Source of the DNA: Gamarada debralockiae
Taxonomy: Eukaryota > Ascomycota > Leotiomycetes > Helotiales > Hyphodiscaceae
Assembly (NCBI GenBank): GCA_002803225.1
Contig: NXFV01000191.1
Coordinates: 1 to 64,000, forward strand
Reading direction: 5' to 3'
DNA length: 64,000 nucleotides
Shown here: positions 57,547 through 64,000 of the stretch, piece by piece
Layout: each line of letters starts with the position of its first letter
How positions within the stretch are numbered: position 1 is the first letter of the stretch
Program-made: the position numbers and the translations under genes
Notes under the pieces: model-generated
Seen by the model: the letters and a program-made list of their open reading frames with translations, nothing else
What the model was told of the DNA's origin: nothing
Databases searched by the model: none

Positions 57547-60500
57547 TTACACTGGTACAGGTGTGCTGAGAGTGAAGGTCACGGGACTGCCTGACAATGT
57601 CACCCAGATTGTCAACGGGTCGTTGCCAACTTGCTCAGTTGTGAAGCCTTGAGTATCCGTGACGGTACCGGGGACTGTGATGGGAAGCGGCTCTGTGCAG
57701 ATATTACCAGCTGAAGTAACTGTAACTCCCGTAATGGTCTCTGTCGATGTGTCTAGTTGCCAGCTCAGGTTTGGCAGACATCCATCGCGGATCATCCGAG
57801 CCATAAACAGTGCCGAAAGCTACTAGCACATTAGTCAAATGAACTATATATAAACTGCTACAGAAAACTCACATCGTCATGTTTGTAATTGAGGACTGGC
57901 CATTGGACTCTGTAATAGAAGTCAGTATTGTTGATAAGAGCAGAAAAGTAGGATAGATATCCTTACAGTCGGATAAACTCCTGTGCTACCGTCTCCATCC
58001 ACGCTTGGAACAGTGATAATTGCTCCGTAACTCCGTTTATTGTGTACGTAGCAGCTCCAATGTAACGCAAGTTGGCTTGGTGAAACATGTATGCATCGTG
58101 ATGTAAACCGAGCAAATGTCGAACATTGGTCTGTTTCTCGACTTCGAGGAGATCTGTGATATTCCCAGATCCTGCAGAAGTATTGATCCACTCGAGGACA
58201 GTGCAGTCCGGCATATCACACTTGAAAGCTGATTAGCTCCCTTCAAATTGGGCAAAGTTGAGAACTCAGAGCTCCTCATCTCCACAGACTGGGATGTGAT
58301 TGGGCGAGCCCAGCATCTGATATGAAGGCGAATCAGCTCACATTATAGTAAATATTTGTAGCCCAGCGAGGAGTAATCTGGATTCCTGCGAACCCATTTT
58401 CTTTGACTGTAGTCATCAGTGGCCAATGTTCATTGATCGGAGATGACAAATTAGCTAGAGAAACTCTATAAGGCACTCCATAAACCTACCTTGTTAAGTA
58501 GAACGGGGCGTGTATTATCGCCAACAGCATGAGTGATGCCACAATCGCTCCAAGCTCTCAAAGCGTCGCCGTTGTGCAGACCAGTGATAGCTGGTGGGAT
58601 AAGTCCGGTAGAGCTGAATTTCTTAGCTGCGGCCAGTCCCGATGCACTAAGCCAAGCCTGATTCCACGACATTTCTTTGTAAACGTCCGAGTACGTGGCA
58701 TTGTCTGTAAAGTTCTCAAAGTTAGTGATTACTCATCAAGGGAAGATAGAAGAGCCAAGTAGAGTTTCAGGGGCTGCAAACCTTGACCTTCATGCGTAAA
58801 AGTGTGGGTAATGTGCGAAAACGCATCTCGATTCGATTCAACCTGCCACCAAACCAACAGAGAATCCTTCTGCAGGCACTTGGCGGTATAGTCTGGATAT
58901 ATGCTTGGCGTGACTGGCCAAAGGCTCGTCCCAGTCCCGAGAGGCTTCATAAATTCCAACGGAGTATCGATCTGATGAGCATATTCGATACTTCCATAGC
59001 TACAGAGCTCGTCAGTTTCGTCGAGATCTTCAGATTGCTAAGATCAAAGTCAGTTATTAGTCAGCGTGTCAGAACCTTGAGGAAGCTCTCACTGCAATGT
59101 TTCCATTGCCATTGTGACCTATTTCCATCCACCAATCACTGCCAGGATTAAGCTTCGCATTCATGTTCGTCATGAACGTGATGTGATTAGCGAGATCGGC
59201 TGTCCCAATTCTGTACGTAGTGCCGTTCGGGCTGTAAATATCGGATTCCCTAGTATATCATTAGTTGCTTTGCCATCTTTTCAATAGGAAGAGTTCATAC
59301 AAGAACATATCATCAACTACATTTCGTTAGCCTGGGATCTGAGAGTTGTTGTTTGGCACAGAATTGTACGAAGACTGCGTGCATTGTAGACGCCATTTGA
59401 ATAGAGCTTAAAGAGTCTCCAAAGCAGGGATAATGAAATTGGAAGCTTTACTCTGCGTAGGCAACAGAGCCCGGCGATATCCAGCGTCTGGGCAAAAGTT
59501 AGAATGGCTGTGTTGATCTCTTCCTCTGAATGATTGAATGATGACCCACAAATGCCCCTCGTAGCCCAGTGGATCCAAGCGTGTTGCAAAAAGTTTGAAG
59601 TCAAACTCCAGTCCGTTGCAAATGAGGTAAACCAGACCATCCGAAGGAATGTTAGATCACGTGATGGAAACATTTGAGTTGTGAACGTACCTGCTGTCTT
59701 CCATCGATCTCGTTGATGACAGCAGCAGTGGACACAGTACTGAAACCATCGGCTACTGCAAATTGTGCAATTTCTGTGGCGATAGAAGCGTTGGTAATGG
59801 AGGCGGGATAGTGCCGCAATCCTTGGCTGCTTACAGTCGCGTCACTGCGCTTGTTAGCGACTTGAACTATGAGGCCGGAGTCACCTACACATTGAGACCA
59901 GCTGAAGCAAAGGCGGTATCATTCGTAATGGATATGAACTGCTCTACTCCTGTATCACAGCACCCTCCCAAAGCCGTCGTTCCAGAGTCCGCTGAAGGGT
60001 AAACGTCAAGTCTCACCATTCGCACTCCAAATGAGACTTGATAGTTGAACAGGGCCGTCCATTGATCGGTAGTGAGAGCGCTTTGGTATCCCTCTGTGCC
60101 GCCATAATAATAACTGACCTCTGATAGAACAACGATGAGTCCATAGTTACCCACGGTCGCTGAGTCATTTAAGCTTGGCAACTCTGTGCCGTTGATTCCA
60201 ACAACCAGAACATAGTAAGGGATGCCATGATCATTCAGGCCAGAATATGCCGAGTATGCGGAGACAAGATCTGTAGCAATGACCAATGCCGTGCTGTTGA
60301 TGGTATCGGCTATTATAGTATCTGCAGTGACATTGCCTGAACTCGCGGAAGTTGTGTTTGCGGTGAGAGCTACATTGTCCACAGAGACTGTCACAAGAGC
60401 TTTTGGGGCTGCAGTGGAGATAGCAACGGTCTGGCCATTGGTAATTGCTACAGATTCAGAAGCAACGGCGGTGTCGTTTGTTCCTCTTCGGTGTTTGCCG

Positions 60501-60571
60501 TGGGCATAAACAGGTGGCAGCCACACCGCGGCTGCCAAGACGATGTAGGTACCGAGGCGAGATATCAACAT
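57547..60571 (-). CDS. agd3: Agd3-like extracellular polysaccharide deacetylase
   Basis: The ATG at 60571 starts a signal peptide (ISRLGTYIVLAAAVWLPPVYA). Twelve exons can be read: 60571-59891, 59849-59691, 59640-59550, 59487-59452, 59316-59301, 59249-59093, 59037-58788, 58704-58490, 58434-58342, 58220-57967, 57909-57873 and 57819-57547, about 753 aa. The first exon is the Agd3 N-terminal carbohydrate-binding region (ALTTDQWTALFNYQVSFGVR). The later exons give the NodB-like catalytic core: the metal Asp pair in PTQIDDMFLESDIY, the His box HITHTFTHED, and GLIPPAITGLHNGDALRAW. The C-terminus is a beta-sandwich-like end. In Aspergillus, Agd3 partly deacetylates galactosaminogalactan in the cell wall space. 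All exon frames are open, but the introns ending at 59641 and 58435 lack AG acceptors, so correct mRNA may be impaired. Confidence 0.85.
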
Positions 60572-62064
60572 TTTGATGCCAAGGTGAGGGCTTTGGAATT
60601 CAACTGTAAAATGAGCGTAGCTTGAGCGGCTGATGCTCTCGAGAACACGAATCAATATATAAAGAACGACAGATCCAAATACGAGTTGGCGGACAACAGT
60701 GGATCAAAGGAAGAATTTTCAGCTCTCAGACGGGTCCCGAATAAGACCTTAAGACGCGTGGAAACCTGCTTAAAACGGAGAGGTTACCCAAAAGAATAAT
60801 ATTGATTTTTCTTCGGCTTGCTCAGGCGACAAATCAATGTTCCCTGGCGTAGAGTGAGCATCCGGGATGGTAGATCAAGCAAGCCTTGTGCTCGTTTCTG
60901 AGCCACCATTCCCACGAGGCTCATCACCCGTAACTCCCAAGGAAACCGGAAAAGACACAGCCGCCAATGGGGGACTGTTGGCGAGAATTACATGCGTGGC
61001 AGGAACCAATGGTCCAACCCGAGGACTTGACAGAACCGCAGGGCTGACATGGCATAGTGGCATGGGGAGATAAAATTTGGCCTCGGCCCCTCGGCATTGG
61101 GTCATCGGAGAGAAGCAAGCAGACTCAGGCCAAGAGGGCCATGGCACTGAAAAAAAAAAAAAATTCAACTTCCAGCCTGTTGCCAGTTCACTGACGTCAC
61201 GTCCATTTGCGCGGGATGCACTTGCGTTGCCCCTTGACCCCTGAATATCACTTTGAGTATTTTAAGATGGTTGCTTAAACGGTATGCAGGAAGAACAGAA
61301 GATCAGCGATTGGAGATGGTAAAACGTTCCCCGCCTCCTCAGCTTTAACGTGGCCAATGCGCTTCTCAGCGAGGGTGACTAAGCTGGAGCTAAAAACGGG
61401 TTTATCCAAACGACGTGGCAAGGCTACCCACAACCAAATGCACACTCGCACTGCCAGGCATCGTCAAACACGTTCGGTCAGCATCAGTTGACTGCTTCAG
61501 ATGATGCTTCGAATAACAATTGCTTCCCGTAGAGGCCCTACGCAGTCTTTGTGCCCGGGGATGGGCCTCAAGGACTTTAGGGACTTTTCCCTGCTTGTCG
61601 GTACTCCAGGGGAATGCACTCGCTCAAGTGAAAGGCTGAGTACACTTCCTTGAGAGTTGCCCAGGATGTTAATTGCCAAGTCTTTAGGAACCTGGCCCGA
61701 CATCTACGTCGTAAGTGCAAGATTCAACCCCTGTTCTATATTCGTCACTCGCGTTAGGGTTTGAGGCGAAGAGGAACAGTGCTTCGCTCGAATGGAGCTG
61801 CAGACCCCTCCAAGGTTTGCACTTGGTACCAAAGCCTATTCGGGGTGTCTCTATTAAGTATACTTGGCTGGGAGGCCTCGGCATGTCTACATCGCCGTAA
61901 CCTTACCTTGAACCTTGTCCCAGCATCTTGTGCAGTTGTGCTGACGTATTTTCAACTCAATGTTTATCTGATTCAGTATTTTGAAGACTTTCCTTTGTTG
62001 TGAGTTATCTTTGTATGCTATTGTATATCGATTGCAGCGCTCCTGCTGTTGAACCCTCCTCCTT
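60572..62064. other. Divergent promoter region between agd3-like and Gtb3-like genes
   Basis: This 1.5-kb intergenic segment is probably the shared promoter. An A15 tract lies near 61149. I cannot support a gene or a specific regulatory site. Confidence 0.4.
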
Positions 62065-64000
62065 ATGGCACAAATCACTGGCGTCGAAGCTTCTAGCTGG
62101 CATGGACTAGTGAAGAGCTGGTGGCAATTTGTACGATTCTCTGCATGGTTCCAAAAAAAAAAAAAAAAAAAAATTTACTCTACTAACAGCATCCTAGGTT
62201 CTTGTTGGCTTCATAATCGTTTCCGTTGCCCTGGGCTCGGTATTCCTTTTATATCTGGGTTTTAAAATCTTGCGCAAACGGTTCTTAGTGAGAATTTATC
62301 GTGTAGCTCCAGCTCTGATGCTAACTATGCTTAGAAACGAAGGGCCAGCGCCAGGTCCGTCTCTTCCTCGATCAAATCATTCATTCGACAATCCTGCGCG
62401 GGCCTCTCCCAATATAAAATTGCAAGAGTCGGAAAGAAGCCAAGCAGTTATGGGGTCTATCTTGGAGAATTCGAGAGCCCGCCAACAGAACATCAAATTC
62501 TACTCTTAGCAGAGTGGGATCTCCTCATTGTGGACCCTTCTCAGCATGGCGTTATGGATACAATGCTATGTGGACTGTACCGCACGCCATCACAAGTTCT
62601 GGCACGTTTGGATATCGAAAAAGTCGTTACAGAATCATGCCAGAAGCCGATTGTCTCTGCGACTGAATGGATTTCTAGACTTCTCAAGTCTTCGAATGAC
62701 CTGTCAAGACGGCGGCACACCTTTACCGGCATTTTAATCGGCAGGTGGGAGAATTCTTTCTCCGTACCATTGCTGATAGAGTTTGTACGACTTATCGGCT
62801 CACTTGGGCTCTCTGTCTACCTCGAAGCTAGCCCCCCGAAGTTCCTGTTGGATCCGAAGTTGACGGAATTAGATGAGGTCACAGGCTTAGTGTTATGCAA
62901 TGGAACGATATCAGAAAATGGGGAGGAGCGTGACGCTTTTCAGATGGCGGATATGAGACCCACTATCAAAGCATTTGTATCACAGGCTTGCTTACGCAGT
63001 TTTGTGGTACTTTTGTGTGAGACTCTAGATGATAATTCAGCGCCGTTGAACGCTGTCATCAAAAGAAGTTATCAGTGGTCAAGATTTTACTCCGCAATAA
63101 CCTGGATCGGAGCGAGGTCTGCCTTGTTCTCCGCGGAACTCAGTCTTCGTCAGAAAGAGCCAATAGCAGCGTTCGATTGGTTGAAGGAATCACGAGTGAT
63201 GAAAACGCATGAGAAGTGGCGCTCTAATCAGAGTGTAGGTTTCATTGTTGTGATTGAACGCTTTCCGGGCCTTGTTTATACTAACGCCGTCCTAGATCTC
63301 TCCCGAATACTCCGCAGGAAATGCAAAATTTGTCGACAAATTGCAGTCCTTGCTCGGCGTTGAAACTGAGGAGCGACGGACCAGCCGGGAGCAGACGAAT
63401 TGGGGATCTGAATTGCTACATTCTACAGAAGAAACTAGCTTCCATGCGCGAACTACCTCCGAATTATCAAGTCTCAGCGATCAATCGTCCTATACGATGC
63501 AGTCAAGTTCTCCAACTACAAGCAATATGTCCCAGGATTTCGAGTCACGCGATGTACACAATCCTCTAGCCTGGTTATCATTAATGGACAGAAAAGCAGG
63601 CCATGCTCTATCAAGCTCCCCCAATGGAGCATCATACGACTACCTCGGATGTTTCCCTCTCGGATTCTCTGCCAGTCGAAAATCTTTCGGGAATGTGGTC
63701 CAGTTGCAGGAACGGCTGAGAGAAATGCAGCTCTTAGACGAGATCAAGCACTCTCAATTGAGCGATATGGGACACGATTTAGTCCAATTTTGCAATATTG
63801 TCGGTTCCAGAGAGCCAAAAATCATGTCGGACTGGCTTGCCGCCATGCAGGAACTCGCCCAACAACTTTGCAGTGTTTCTGCGACCAACAGTAACCCTAT
63901 TCGAGCGCACATTGGCCTGGATTCTGGATTTCAAATTCAACCCGGAACAAGATTTTGGGCCGTGTATCGTGTGGATGAGGATTCCGTTTTCAACATATAT
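62065..64000 (+). CDS. gtb3: Gtb3-like glycosyltransferase of exopolysaccharide synthesis, N-terminal part, runs off the window
   Basis: The start ATG at 62065 begins MAQITGVEASSWHGLV. Exon 1 is 62065-62130, and intron 62131-62197 contains an A20 tract and branch CTAAC. Exon 2 begins with a membrane helix (VLVGFIIVSVALGSVFLLYL) and the basic stop-transfer ILRKRFLVRIYR. Between about 62345 and 62455 the frame changes; a cryptic intron or a frameshift must lie there. From 62458 the frame is open (VYLGEFESPPTEHQILLLAE; WDLLIVDPSQHGVMDTML) to 63234. After a 61-nt intron it is open from 63296 to the window end. The pattern of a membrane anchor followed by a barrel-like 'LAEWDLLIVDP' segment and ISPEYSAGNAKFVDKLQ recalls the long fungal GT4-containing protein Gtb3 that polymerises galactosaminogalactan. 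The GT4 domain itself would lie beyond the window. The identification leans on the neighbouring epimerase and deacetylase. Confidence 0.6.

Overview
The window is nuclear DNA of a filamentous ascomycete (Pezizomycotina). Genes carry short GT-AG introns (about 46-90 nt) with CTAAC/CTAAT-type branch sites. The content is typical of moulds: an assimilatory nitrite reductase, a NACHT-ankyrin NLR, an SREBP-type bHLH factor, a fungal rhodopsin-domain membrane protein and an Agd3-type polysaccharide deacetylase. Leotiomycetes is my best guess at class, from general protein character only. All exon joins were worked out by eye from splice signals and reading frame.

Layout. 0-5 kb: decayed or broken genes, namely two tandem related small membrane proteins, a secreted cupin protein whose C-terminal membrane tail lies behind an in-frame TGA, and a dehydrogenase N-terminal relic. 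5.5-9.7 kb: nitrite reductase with a GATA-site cluster upstream. 11-17.9 kb: a rhodopsin-domain gene, a heavily mutated NACHT relic, a CENP-C-like cupin fragment and a sulfotransferase-like gene. 18.5-24.7 kb: an intact NACHT-ankyrin receptor of about 2027 aa. 25-30 kb: a small conserved-looking gene, a 495-bp foldback MITE with TA target duplication, and an MFS transporter. 30-36.8 kb: almost 7 kb in which I see no gene. 36.8-38 kb: a DapA-family aldolase. 38.6-39.5 kb: a possible HET relic. 40-43.2 kb: the SREBP factor. 44.8-52.3 kb: a four-exon gene for a protein of about 2436 aa, with seven predicted membrane spans followed by an enormous disordered tail of tryptophan-anchored repeats.

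53.5-64 kb holds the most coherent functional group: a UDP-glucose/UDP-N-acetylglucosamine 4-epimerase (minus), an Agd3-like polysaccharide deacetylase (minus) and, divergently, a membrane-anchored protein resembling the Gtb3 glycosyltransferase that runs off the window. Together they look like a galactosaminogalactan (GAG) exopolysaccharide cluster. The epimerase would supply UDP-Gal and UDP-GalNAc, Gtb3 would polymerise and export them, and Agd3 would partly deacetylate the polymer outside the cell. The epimerase has a cysteine at the site that permits N-acetylated substrates in human GALE. The deacetylase gene appears to have two introns without a normal AG acceptor, which raises the question of whether it still works.
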